Source of the DNA: Melampsora larici-populina 98AG31
Lineage: Eukaryota > Basidiomycota > Pucciniomycetes > Pucciniales > Melampsoraceae
Direction: 5' to 3'
DNA length: 64,000 nucleotides
Assembly: GCF_000204055.1 (NCBI RefSeq)
Contig: NW_006768809.1
Span: forward strand, 220,695-284,694
Shown here: one piece after another, positions 35,601 through 47,074 of the stretch
How the letters are laid out: every line of letters begins with the position of its first letter
Position numbering within the stretch: position 1 is the first letter of the stretch
Program-made: the position numbers and the translations under genes
The notes under the pieces: generated by a model
Told to the model about the DNA's origin: nothing
Databases searched by the model: none
The model's input: the letters and a program-made list of their open reading frames with translations, nothing else

Positions 35601-38578
35601 ATATTCCAGCATCCCTTGTTCACCAGCAATGGCATATGTCCATAGAGATTTCCCCACGTGATCATGGAGAGCTACTGAAAGCTGTGCAATCAAAGTTTGA
35701 CCACTTAATCAACCTGCCCGAACATGCTTTGCGGAAGATTTATGAAGAGCTTGGAAAGCTCGCATCTGGTCGGTACTCACTGGTTCCTATTGCAAACGCC
35801 GCAGTCAAAGTCAATCAACGAGGCCGACCTCGTAACAGCCAAAAACGCCCTGCTCCGTCTGAAAAAGGAAAAGCAAAGAATGCACGATGGAAATCAGACT
35901 TTGAGATCGAAACGGTCAAAGAAGCAAAAAAGGCTCAACCTAAGAAATGCGGCTATTGTGGCAAGCGTAACCACCGCTTAACCTCCTGTCCCCGACGTGC
36001 CAAGGATATTCTCAACAATCCAGATGAAGACCTAGCCGACGAATATTCAGAAGATTCCGAATCAGACGATGATGACAGCGCTAGTATTGAGCTCGAAACA
36101 ACTCACCTCAAACCAACTCCTTCTCAAAAACCAGCACAGATCAAACCATGTGACCCAGCTCAAGTATCATCAATTTCACAACAAGGAGAAGGCAAACAAT
36201 CGGACCTGATGGTATCTCAAGAGATCAAAGCCAAGCAAATTTACAAGTGTAGCTTGTGCAAGCTCCCTAATCATCGAGCCAACCGCTGTCCCCCCAAGTC
36301 TTTATTGGCTCCCACATCATCATCCACGACCCTTTCTGTGACAGCATCAACCTCGGTCATGATTCAACCATCGACGTCAAACAACGAGTCAAGCACAGCA
36401 TTGACCTTGAGCGGGTTGACACAACCCGCTCACGAAGATCTTCTGGAAATCGCACTTTCGGACACCAGCAGCATATCATTTGGGTCTTCTCAGTCGACCT
36501 CTGACGGACACGATCTGTGTCCTTTCTGCGATGACCCAATGCCACCAGAGCCTTCGAAGAAACTATTGAGTCTGAAGACGGTCCTTTTTGCTTTGCCCAA
36601 CATACGCAAGCGAATAGGAGGTCATCGAGATGCTATGGATTTACCCGTGAGTAAGCTTTTGTGTTGATCTCATCGAGATAAATTGCTAATCATTCGGGTC
36701 ACTCTTCAAAACGACAATTTGTGAATTGTAGTTTCCCCAAACTGCAGCTTTTTGTCATCTTCATCGTGAGGAAAAAGACGTGATACCCATGGGGATACGT
36801 GAGGGATGGCCTATGCAGATCAACTTCGAGTTATTGGAACAGTGAGTCCATTCTTCACCATCACAAACTGCAAAAGGTATTGAACCTAATAACCACAGTG
36901 TCTAGACGTATTCAGAAACATCAGAATCGTCTTGCCCAGATTGTCAAGCGGGAAATCCCTTCGTCTTTTCTCGATGTTGCCCAATCCCAGTGGAAAACCC
37001 AGGGATCACGGATGTTTAGTATGCTTGGCAAGTTTGAGGGATATGAGCTGGAGCAGCCCGGCTAGTTAGTTCAATTTTGACATCCTGTGCTTTTATGTTT
37101 TTGATGACTAACTAAACATAACCATTAGTTATGGTCAGATGGGTTTTTTCGTTATGTTCAAGGTGCTGTCCAAGATGTTCTTGGACACGGATTCTGTGAC
37201 CACACTCAACAGCAAGCCGTTTCCATCGGATTACTTCCTTTGTCGCGTACTGTTGCCCGAACTCGCCCTATCCCTGATTGCCAAAGATGTGGGCCTGCCG
37301 GTCACCGATGCCAAAGTCATGATGATTCTCGAACGAAGCCGGGCTTTTGGAGTGGCTGTCTTTTCTCAAAATGACGATGATGTGCCTTTGAAGCTTGGTA
37401 ACACAGAGAAAACTATTGTAATCTCATCCTCTCAGTCGTCAGATCAAGGAAACACCAACAAATTCAGTGCAAACTCAGACTCAAAACATCCAGCTCACAA
37501 AAGCCCTCTGACCTCGCCACAGGACCAAAAGATATTGAAGCAGATTCCACACTTCATGGTTCAATATGTCAACTCGATTTTCGATCCACCACCATTTGGA
37601 AACTGTGGGTATTATGCAATTGCCGCAAGTGTTCAATCCTACTCTACAGATTCGTATCTGCATGTTCGAAACAAGTTACTAGCCGAGCTCAGGGCTAATG
37701 CAAAAGACCACAAGGCTCTGATTTCCGTTGCTCGGACTCGGCCAGCCATGAAGACGCGGAATTATCGCCCGTATGCTGCCGAGGTAGTTCAAGACCTTCT
37801 GGTCCGACTGGATTGGAAAGGGCTTGAATGCAGTGAGCGATATTGGTTGCAAATGCCGTATTTAGGTTATGTGATTGCGAGTACGTACAATAGGCCATTG
37901 ATCCAATTGGATCCACTGCCATCCAACTGTTACACGTTTTTTCCTTATCGGACCCAACCCAACAAGGAGATTCCTATCGTACTCGCATTTGTCAACAAAC
38001 AGCATTTTGTGAGCTTAGCACCTAAGGCGGGCTCGATACCTTTTCCAGAGGTGTATGGTAAGTCCAACAACTCAGCCATGCTTGACACAACTACAATACC
38101 GAGTTGGGTCAAAATCTACCAAGATCGGTTGGATAGCTGGACTAATCACAGACAGTCCACCTAGTTTTACACACTTTCATGTTTTTCTTATCACACTCCT
38201 CACTCACTACACATCACACTTGTTACACTTGTCACACTCGTTATTATACTTTGTCTTTTGGCGTCTTGTCTTTCTTTCTTATCATGTGTATGCCCTTTAA
38301 GCGTGGCAAAGGAATGACAAATATTACATGGATTTCAAAGTGGTAGTCTACTGAGAGAGAGAGAGAGCCTGTGACAAGATGATGGACGGGCTACCTAGCC
38401 GCATCTGAGAGTTTTTGGAGTTGCTCAAAGTGCGCGGTTTAATAATTTTTGCTTTGCATTTCAAAACCGGGCATTCCCGGTTTTAAAATGGAAGCGGGCT
38501 GCGAAAGTTGAAAGCCCGCTGGGTTATCCGGTTTCCGGGCTTCGGATCTCGAAAAACGGGCGCCAAATAGTGGGATCC
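32641..38578 (+). mobile_element. 5.9-kb Mutator-like element (MULE) with perfect 9-bp TSD
   Basis: Both ends read GGATCCCACTATTTGGCGCC (inverted, 22 identical bp). The flanking 9-bp GTATATAAA is identical on both sides (32632-32640 and 38579-38587), the duplication size typical of Mutator elements. The single gene inside (33196-38164) encodes a MULE transposase with an OTU-like domain. Subterminal regions on both sides are rich in CCCG/CGGG words (for example CCGGGCTTCGG). The intact frame and perfect duplication suggest a young, possibly active copy. Confidence 0.92.
33196..38164 (+). CDS. MULE transposase fused to zinc knuckles and an OTU-like peptidase, about 1557 aa
   Basis: Exons 33196-33805, 33888-36646, 36732-36841, 36906-37064 and 37129-38164 give 4674 nt (1558 codons), no internal stop. 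Domains in order: Pro/Tyr-rich N-terminus; a FAR1-like DNA-binding region (VYFRCSLGR ... KMTGCLFEI ... HEHNHP); MULE catalytic core with GLDCTYKTSRFNLPLLHIVG, FCTDAEPALYNAIGKVFP, HLLCIWHINFNIGKN and SRLEGGHRRLKDF; a SWIM-like GLPCSHKIANAL; zinc knuckles CGYCGKRNHRLTSC and CSLCKLPNHRANRC; then an OTU-type cysteine peptidase with FGNCGYYAIAASV (Cys) and NKQHFVSLAP (His). It cuts and moves its own element; the OTU domain may remove ubiquitin-like modifiers from host proteins, which is inference. An ATG directly followed by GTAAGT at 33013 could be an earlier start exon. Confidence 0.88.
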
Positions 38579-38587
38579 GTATATAAA

Positions 38588-39576
38588 TGACACTGGAGAG
38601 TTGAAACTACGGCTTGATGTTCAAGTAAACATGAAATTCAGTTAGTGTGAAAAGGTGTGAAACTTACCAAAAGGAGCGAACACCGGAAATGTCGGAAATT
38701 GAATGATGCTTTGGCTTTGGAATGTTGAGGGACCCGTTTGGTGAATTGGTATGTAGTGAAGACAAAACAGTACAAGATAGTTTCACACACAACACAGGTC
38801 AAATTATTTGTTCTCATACCAAGTACAAGTGGTACCAAACTGATTTGTACCACAGGTAGGTTGTTGTTCATTTGAACAAGAATAGATCACAGGAGATCAC
38901 ACCTTAATCTATGGAACATAGACATTAAAAAATGACTCATGACGTGAAACAATGTTAAACTGATTTGTGTGAAAATGAGCTTCAAATGAAGAACACACCC
39001 TGAATATACTCAACTTACGATGAAATTTTAACAATACAATGCGTGATTATATTTGTAACACAACTAGGTGAACTCACTTACATTTTGTGTGAAGATGAGC
39101 TGCAAATGAAGAACGCACCATGAATATACAATATTCAATGAAATTGTAGCAATATAAGTATTACATAATTTGTAATTATAATTTTAACTTGACTAAGTGG
39201 ACTACTCCCTGGCATGTGAATTCTAAATCATGAATGGAACTTGAAGCATAGATATCATCTTTTGAAAATATGATGCTTGGAAACACAAGTGGGAATTCAA
39301 AACAGATGGACTTCCAATTTGATTGGAAGTTGAACACCCACGGGAAAATCAGCATCCCCTTAAAGACTTTGAGGTGGATCAAGGCATAATGTTATGGGCT
39401 CGTCTCACGGGAGGTACTTGTGGTGGAATGAAGGAAGGTTTACCAAGCAATCAAGTTATGATGTTGATTGTCGGATGAGGAGACAACTACAACGTTACGT
39501 AAGACAAGTTATCTAGACATCAATCTGTGACATGTATCATCACGTGTGTTACATATGTGAACCATAACACATAAGT
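38588..39576. other. Spacer, no gene seen
   Basis: Short ORFs only. Two related stretches (38960-39010 and 39084-39140) share GTGTGAARATGAGCT-type text and AAATGAAGAAC, a small diverged direct repeat. Confidence 0.4.
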
Positions 39577-41459
39577 CATAAATAAAAAAACGAAAAATGG
39601 TATAGGTGCATAAGAAGTTGCAAATCACAAAATCTGATTAGAGAGACCAGCCTTGAATATCAATTTTGCTTAACATGGCAACAGCTTGAGGCTTTTCAAC
39701 ACCTCAATCAAAGACTTTGATAGGGGTTGAGGTTTGAGCGGGAGATGGGAAGTGGATGTACTGGGGTATAAGTACCAAAATAGGTGCCCAAATGAAGGAT
39801 CTGAGTAGAGAGACTGGCCATGAAATTAGATTTTGCATCACAGGGGGAAACCCTGAGCCTTTCCTTGGCTCCATTCCAAGACTAATCAAGGAATTGAGGT
39901 TTGAACTGGAAGTGGGAGCATGACTAAAACAGGGACAACTGTTCCTGTAGGGAAGATAAGGTCAAGTTTGGAGTAGTTTCAGGTTTTGTGAGGGTAACTT
40001 TACAAATGATAGTTTTTTTGGTGTTACCACAGCTCTCCATCACAATTTGAATCACTTTTATGTACAATGCGGGTCAATTGTGGGGGTCCATGTGAGTCAT
40101 GGAGTGTAAATGAAACTTTTGCAATATGTTTGATGAGCTCATGATAGAGGTAGATTTAGACTCAGTGAGGATGGATCCATCATTGGTCAAATTTTTGACA
40201 TCCCCGCATTTCATGATCAACACCATAATGACTATTCCATATCATTATTTCTCAATCTTGGTTGAATTGGTTAATGACATGGCTCCAATAAAACTTTTTT
40301 GTTCTGGTAGCTGGGTCAAATGTGGAATCATTTTCAAAATCATGCATGAAATTTTCATCTTTTTCAGCATTTACTTCCAGTCTCATAGTACTCTATGATA
40401 ACTTATGTCATGTTTTCTATAATTTCATGAGGCTTATTGAATGACGGTGCTCCAATAAAACTTCCACAGTTTCGAAATTGAACCGGAATTGAAGACATAT
40501 TCTTGATGTCCCAACATTACTGCATGATTTTTTCAACTTTCTTCAAGAAAATTTTTTGACTTTTGAAAATTTGTATTTTTTGGTCCAACTGACCTTATCA
40601 TTCTGTGTTAAATGCCACTTGTGGTCTACTTCCACAGAACCATGTTTCCACAGTACTCACAAAACAAAGCAAGAACAATGGAGTCCAGTTAGTAACTCAT
40701 GAAACCAGGACCAATTTTGGTGTAACTTGTAAACTGTCAAAGTTTTATTGTAGCAATGTCATCAACCAATTCCACCAAGATTGAGAAATAATGATATGGA
40801 ATAGTCATTATGGTGTTGATCATGAAATGCAGGGATGTCAAAAATTTGACCAATGATGGATCCATCCTCACTGAGTCTAAATCTACCTCTATCATGAGCT
40901 CATCAAACATATTGCAAAAGTTTCATTTACACTCCATGACTCACATGGACCCCCACAATTGACCCGCATTGTACATAAAAGTGATTCAAATTGTGATGGA
41001 GAGCTGTGGTAACACCAAAAAAACTATCATTTGTAAAGTTACCCTCACAAAACCTGAAACTACTCCAAACTTGACCTTATCTTCCCTACAGGAACAGTTG
41101 TCCCTGTTTTAGTCATGCTCCCACTTCCAGTTCAAACCTCAATTCCTTGATTAGTCTTGGAATGGAGCCAAGGAAAGGCTCAGGGTTTCCCCCTGTGATG
41201 CAAAATCTAATTTCATGGCCAGTCTCTCTACTCAGATTCTTCATTTGGGCACTTATTTTGGTACTTATACCCCAGTACATCCACTTCCCATCTCCCGCTC
41301 AAACCTCAACCCCTATCAAAGTCTTTGATTGAGGTGTTGAAAAGCCTCAAGCTGTTGCCATGTTATGCAAAATTGATATCCAAGGCTGGTCTCTCTAATC
41401 AGATTTTGTGATTTGCAACTTCTTATGCACCTATACCATTTTTCGTTTTTTTATTTATG
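39577..41459. mobile_element. 1.88-kb large inverted-repeat (foldback) element
   Basis: The arms 39577 to about 40300 and about 40735-41459 are inverted copies with a constant coordinate sum of 81036, meaning no insertion or deletion over about 720 bp. The outer parts differ at only a few bases; similarity falls towards the 430-bp centre. The ends read CATAAATAAAAAAACG. No clear target duplication and no domain-bearing ORF were found; the two mirrored 61-codon ORFs are a by-product of the symmetry. Confidence 0.85.
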
Positions 41460-42008
41460 GCATAGCAGGTGCCAACATCTACTTTTGATCGCAGACATTC
41501 TGGATTCAGCATTGGCCTTAATACCAATCAGAGAGCGTCTGTAAGGTTCCAATGTATTTATACAAGGCAAGGTGGGGTTGGTGCTGTTTGATGCATCTGA
41601 GCTAAATCGAAAATCTTACATTATCGTGGTATCTTTTCCTCAAAGCAAAGTTGCTTATGCGAGAGCGATGAGATTGAAGGCTGAACCCCGATATCACGAT
41701 GACTGAATCCGTCGATTTGTCACCTAGCTTGTCATTTGATTTAATTGAATGCCTCTCGATTGGTAATTCAGTGTCAGCCTAACTAGAATAGGAAACCAGG
41801 TCCAAGGCCAAAGAACCTTTTGGACACGATGAGCCTATGATTATCTTCTGCCAGCACACACCCCTTTTTTAATTGCCCAATCTCTCCTCAAATCACATCA
41901 TACACAATTCCATCCAAGGGGCGATCAATACCTTGTCCACTTGGTGCCAAAACCACACGAAAGCCACGGCCAGCAGGACCGTTAGAGGGGTCTTCGCAAA
42001 TAGTTTCT
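41460..42008 (+). other. Upstream region of the KDZ transposase, gene start unresolved
   Basis: The sequence probably contains the 5' part of the KDZ gene or its leader, but I could not find a convincing start codon or exon. Confidence 0.3.
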
Positions 42009-45000
42009 GTGATTGAGGCAAGTGGGTCGCGCTGGATGAAGAATCAAAATGAAGAAATCGAGACCGCCATCGCCAAGGGAGCTGTTCCGATTGAGATGAA
42101 CGTAGATGTTCAGCCTACATATGTAAACCCTATTGATCTATTAGATGATACTGACGAGGAAATGTCATACTACAATTTGGACGAGTTCCCAGCAGACTTC
42201 TTACCTCATCCCGATGGCCCAGCACCTCCACATCCACCTTCAACCTTCCATGAATATATCAAAGGTTCCTACTACAAACAAAAACAATTGACCAAAATCG
42301 CCAATTGGAAAAAAGTCTTGGGAGCCATGTTCATGTCCTATATGTCTTGTTCGCGTCTTACCTCTCAATGGGGTAATCCACAGTTGTGGAACTTTGATTA
42401 CAACAATGAATGTGCGTGTTGTGTTGGAGACTTGCGCACAAGATTGGTTGACATGGTTGACATGCTGGGTTTGTCTCAAAAGTTTAATTCATTGCATCCA
42501 GATCCGCGATTTGGAATACTTACAGAGCTGTGGTTTGTCTTAGGTCGAAGGCAAGAGAATCTACACTTTTGTAAGTGTACTCCAGATCAGGTTCGCCTGA
42601 TTCGAATGGGATATATTGGAGGATCTCCACTTTATCCTCAGACGGCGTTCTCAATACGTCTGCTTCGGTTTCATCATACATTGTGGAAGTTCTGCACTGT
42701 GCAAATCCAAGGCTTTGCTCTTGCCTTGGATGAGTTCCTCGACGCTTTCAATCCCCTCATCTTATAGTATCAGGTTCTGATCAGGTAACTTTGCAGTTCA
42801 ACTTGCAAATAAATTCAAATCCAAGCATTGACTCATAAAACAATCTGTGATGGTAGCCTCGATTATGGCGAAGGACACTATCTGTAGCAATCGATGCATA
42901 TCGACATATGCTTTGGATGGAAGAAGAGCTTTCATGGCGTGCTCTAAAACTAAATTCCCTTGATATGCTGGCCTTGAACTGTGCTCGATGTTTTGGCCCA
43001 CTGCAAGATGTTGACAACGACTACAAACCTCATTACATAGTCTGTGTTGACGGGAATTTCCAGCATCGCCGACATTTAGCCGCAAGCCGTGAGTACGAAG
43101 AGAAAAGTACGATCATGCCTTCTTTATTCATGGATCCTAAAAAAGTTCGGGAATGGGAATCAAGAGGTCCTCAAAAGAAGGATGACTCAAGAATAGTACG
43201 TGATCTATTTGCTCTTTCTACGCGGGCAGTCATTCTGACAAATTTTTGTGTCTTCAGGACCCATGTGCTGCTTTGCACACGGCTGCTTCCGACCATAGAG
43301 GTGGTACCACATGGAAAGGATGTGATGAGACAGGCCTTATTGGAATGGCCTGTTAACATGATCACATCCTCAGTTACGTAAACGTGGTTCAAACGGGAGA
43401 GAGGTTTGTTATTCAAATCCCTCAAGTTGGCTTTATTCTCACATCGGGTTCACATAGGCAATACTACGTTCTAGCATTGATGGACCAGCTATTTAAACGA
43501 ATTGATGAGTCAGCGAAGCCTAAAAAACGGGTTGCTGTGCTTTACAATATTGGCTGCACATTAGCAAAAAGTCTGATTAAGGTACGTTCTTTGAACCAAT
43601 AGTCCTTGAAAACTATCACTTAAAGTTCTGCCAAGTCTTTCAGAACAAGACTTTCAAAGAAGAACGTGCAAGAAAGGCTATAAAATTAGGGACAAGTGCG
43701 TTCCACTCATATGTCCATAATTGGGCGTGCCAACTTTGTTATAATCCAAGGCTCAACCCTGGCTTTGGTCTCTCGGATGGTGAGGGATTGGAGCGCAACT
43801 GGAGTGGTATATCGCCTTTGGTTAGTGTGAACAGGTACGCTTCGAAGCAGCATCGAATTGACAGTATCAGTTTGAAGACATGCCATCGCAACAAGATGTT
43901 GAGTCTCAATGCAGGTGAGTTGTTGTTTATCATCCATCATCAATCAAATCTGATTGGTGCTGTGTAAATCATCAAGTCCAATTGACTTCTTCAAAATTAT
44001 GTACTGCCGAGAAAACACTTCAAGAAGCAAAATATGCTTTAGAGAGGCTGCAGTCCGGAAATATCAATTACACAAAGGATCACTTTGCATCACAATGGGA
44101 ACACCAAAAGCACTGTCAATTGACTGCTATGGAAGACGAGTCTCTGCAGAAACTGGAACAGAAGTTGGTTTCCTTGCTCGAACTCGAGGAGAAACTGAGA
44201 GATGCCCAGTAAGTTTGTGAATTGTATAATACTTTTCAAATATTTTTTTGCTGATCATGCTTAATTTGATAGTAACCAATTGTCCAGCCTACGGAAAAAG
44301 CGTCGGCGGAATCAGACAGATACTGAGAGAGCGGATTTGGTGACATTGCCAGCCTCAATTGTCAAAATTGAGAAGGCTATACATAGCGTTGCCGAGGAAC
44401 TTGGGAATCCAGAATTTCGTGATATCCGAAAGGCAACTGGTGTGTTTGTGTTTCTCTCATCTTACCCTGTGTATATATCATATCAACTCAATGTGGTTAT
44501 AGACCCAAAGGCACGTGCTCTCATCAACATTAGGCTAGCTAAGATGAAGCTTTACAAAGCAAAAGTTGGAATTATTGAGGCGCAGAAGAAGTGGGATAGA
44601 AACGGGCAGGGTATGTTCAATACTCATATGAGGAGAATTATAATTTCATAAATGATCAAATTTAAATTTCACTCATGATGCTTTGTGCTGTTGCGATGAG
44701 TGATGACTAGGTACCAAGATACAACAGAGCTTGAAACAAGGGATGACTAAGAAGCACTTGAGTTTTAAAAAGAAATGGGAAACTTATCGGAAAAAAGTTA
44801 CTCAATATAATGAAATTACGCCTGTGAGTCAACTAACGTGTCCTACAATGGACGCTGCCAAGCTGCTACCGTGTGAAGACCCGTTCTGGAATGTGGGGGC
44901 TTTGTCACACCCATCCGAGAGATGGGCCATAGACTCAGGAACCGTGGAGGGGATACAAGCATACTTGAAGTACCGGAGCAGTAGTGAGGAAATTCGTCGA

Positions 45001-45605
45001 ATCGGTCGTGAAACCCAACAAATAGTTCTTGCAGCGCTTCGGACCAAGGAAAAGATCGAGGCCATCCAAGAACTATGTAATAGTGGTAAGCAGTTGATCT
45101 CGTACTGAGACTACAAATGTTGATAGATGGACTTACGTTTTGTCGATACAACCTAGAATGGGATGTAGATAATGGTGGAAGAGCACTGATAGAGCTTGTT
45201 CAGGGAGGGCAGCGTGTGTCAAAGGATGTATGGGATGAGAATATTGGAGTATTAAAGACTTTGTATGTCAATCTACGCCGGTCTCACGCCCAGAGGTGGT
45301 TAGCTTGGAACTCTGGAATTGTGAGACTGCTTTGGAATACCTGTCAATACACCCAATCTTCAGTGGAGGAGACTGAAGCGCTTGTTGGCCGGTGGGGAGG
45401 GATCGTAAGGCGATCAAAACAGATGTGGGAGGGAATCGTGAATGCTCCTAGTGTTGAAGCTTTGGGACTTGATAACCTAGAGATTGTGGAGCAGGACTTG
45501 TTGCTGGGAGAAGATGGTGAAGACGCGGATATAAATGAGTTAATTGGGGAAATGTTGATATATGATGAAAGTGAATTTGACAAGGATGAAGAAATTTGTG
45601 AATGA
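42009..45605 (+). pseudogene. KDZ-type transposase (CxC1 cysteine cluster), multi-exon, damaged
   Basis: The first part has the CxC1-type cluster: CACCVGDLRTRLVD ... HFCKCTPDQVRLIRMGYIGG ... TAFSIRLLRFHHTLW. The next exon (about 42857-43195) reads RRTLSVAIDAYRHMLWMEEE, CARCFGPLQDVD and YIVCVDGNFQHRRH, a KDZ signature with the first catalytic Asp. Then come ALHTAASDHRGGTTWKGCDE, ERQYYVLALMDQL, VAVLYNIGCTLAK, SAFHSYVHNWACQLCYNPR and GLSDGEGLERNWSG, followed by coiled-coil-like C-terminal exons to 45605. At least ten exons with GT/AG introns. Damage: TAA at 43354-43356 inside 'GMAC*HDHILSY' and a TAG ending the first exon at 42765-42767. KDZ elements are common in basidiomycetes; the element's termini were not found. 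Confidence 0.85.
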
Positions 45606-45969
45606 TCGATACTACCTTTGTGTAGTGTATTCTTATTCAGTTTTTGGTTGTTCTTGAGTTTTGTAGCCTCCCATGCACGAGGATGGTTTGAGTCGGTCAA
45701 GTCCAAGTGTTAATAAAATTTGGTTTGGTTTGTTCTTGAGATTAGCAATCATGAGTCAGTGAAGTATTGAATCTTCTTTGTTGATTTTGAAAGAATCTTC
45801 GAGTTTTATTGTCTTTGAATGATAAGAATGAGTGCCTTTGAGAAAGATTTGTTGTTGATTCGTGTTTGATATTGAATTCTTGAGGGTGAGGTTTTGAGGG
45901 TGAGGTTTTGAGGGTACGCAAAGTCAAAGGTTTTCAGCTTTTGGCCCTTGGAAGTGAAGGTCGTACTTG
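45606..45969. other. Spacer with a short tandem repeat
   Basis: Around 45880-45916 a 14-bp unit, GAGGTTTTGAGGGT, occurs about two and a half times. No gene was seen. Confidence 0.5.
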
Positions 45970-46261
45970 TGTATGTAGAATCAGTGAGGCAGACTGATCT
46001 GGATCAGCGAGGCAGACTGATCTGGCGGGTGGAGATGACTTGTTGATTCTGGGACGTGGCCAGACGTGTCTTATGAGTGGACCAGCGAGTCTGAGTGGTT
46101 TATGTGCTTGCAGACTCGTCTGGCAGGTCAAAAACTTGTAGAGGAATGAGGCTCTAGATTTGTCTGGTACGTCTGAGAATCTGCCTGCAAGAGTAGGGTG
46201 TGACTCCGCTGAAAAATACCTGTTTTTTATTGGGGTCATACAGTAGGGTCAGGTAGCCACA
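45970..46261 (-). repeat. LTR-like repeat, copy 2
   Basis: Read on the minus strand it starts TGTGGCTACCTGACCCTACT and matches copy 1 at 28783 for about 300 bp, including CCAGACGAGTCTGCAAGC and CCAGATCAGTCTGCCTCGCT. It abuts the truncated copia sequence at 46262 and lies in the same orientation. Confidence 0.6.
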
Positions 46262-46639
46262 GGTGGATCGATGACGTTTTGAATCTGGTGGTAAAATGTT
46301 TGCCTCATTGATAGCACTGGTAATATCGTGTATTTCTGGTATTGAAGACGATTGCCAATCCCAAGAGTGTTTAACTGGCATGATTGGAAGAGATATTGGT
46401 GGATTCGGAATTTCTGGTACTGGCTCAATCTGCATTGGAGTGACATAGGGTACAAGTTGATTTGGTGACTCCTCCGTTTCAATTTGCCTTACCAAATGGT
46501 CATTACCTTCTATCTGCAAGGAAACTTCAGGTAAGACGTTTCCAGGATATTGTTTTTGACTAGGTGAAGGATTCGGGGGTGTGTCAGGTGGTGTATTAAC
46601 CGGTGTTGTTGATGGATTAAGGGAAGTGCTGGGAGAATA

Positions 46640-47074
46640 CAGTGGGTCTCATCAAAGCCCAACTACCCCAACTACCCCCCCCGTAGGGGGTTCAAAATTT
46701 TGGCCTCTGAGGACCTCGAAAATCAGTGAAAAAAGTCATTTTCACCATGCAATTTGACTGATCTGGGGTTGGATTCCGCTTCGGGAACCCACTTTTACCA
46801 AGTTTAAAGCCATATATTACCCTCTGGTACCCATATAGTAAGCCTAAGGATGTGTTTAAATGTGCTCGGTTCGAAATATTGCCCAAATGTCTAAAAAAAA
46901 ATTTTTTTGCCTCGCACGCGTCCATCCTCATAGGATTAGAATGAGATAGGTCCCCCGAGCCCATTAAGCTTATTAAAATGTGTGCTATGTAATTATGAGG
47001 TGTGTATAATTCATCTCAAACTTGAAATTTTGCTTTGCGGGCGCGGGGTAGTTGGGCTTTGATGAGACCCACTG
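46640..47074. mobile_element. 435-bp TIR element in the copia integrase/linker, TSD TA
   Basis: The ends CAGTGGGTCTCATCAAAGCC and the inverse are flanked by TA at 46638-46639 and 47075-47076. The inverted repeat continues with CAACTACCCC. CAGTG ends with a TA target fit Tc1/mariner-type elements. It has no coding capacity, so it is a non-autonomous element inserted into the copia ORF. Confidence 0.85.

Noticed and set aside
39704..41332. Two nearly identical 61-codon ORFs facing each other
   Set aside because: They arise from the inverted-repeat symmetry at 39577-41459 and have no domain or signal peptide.
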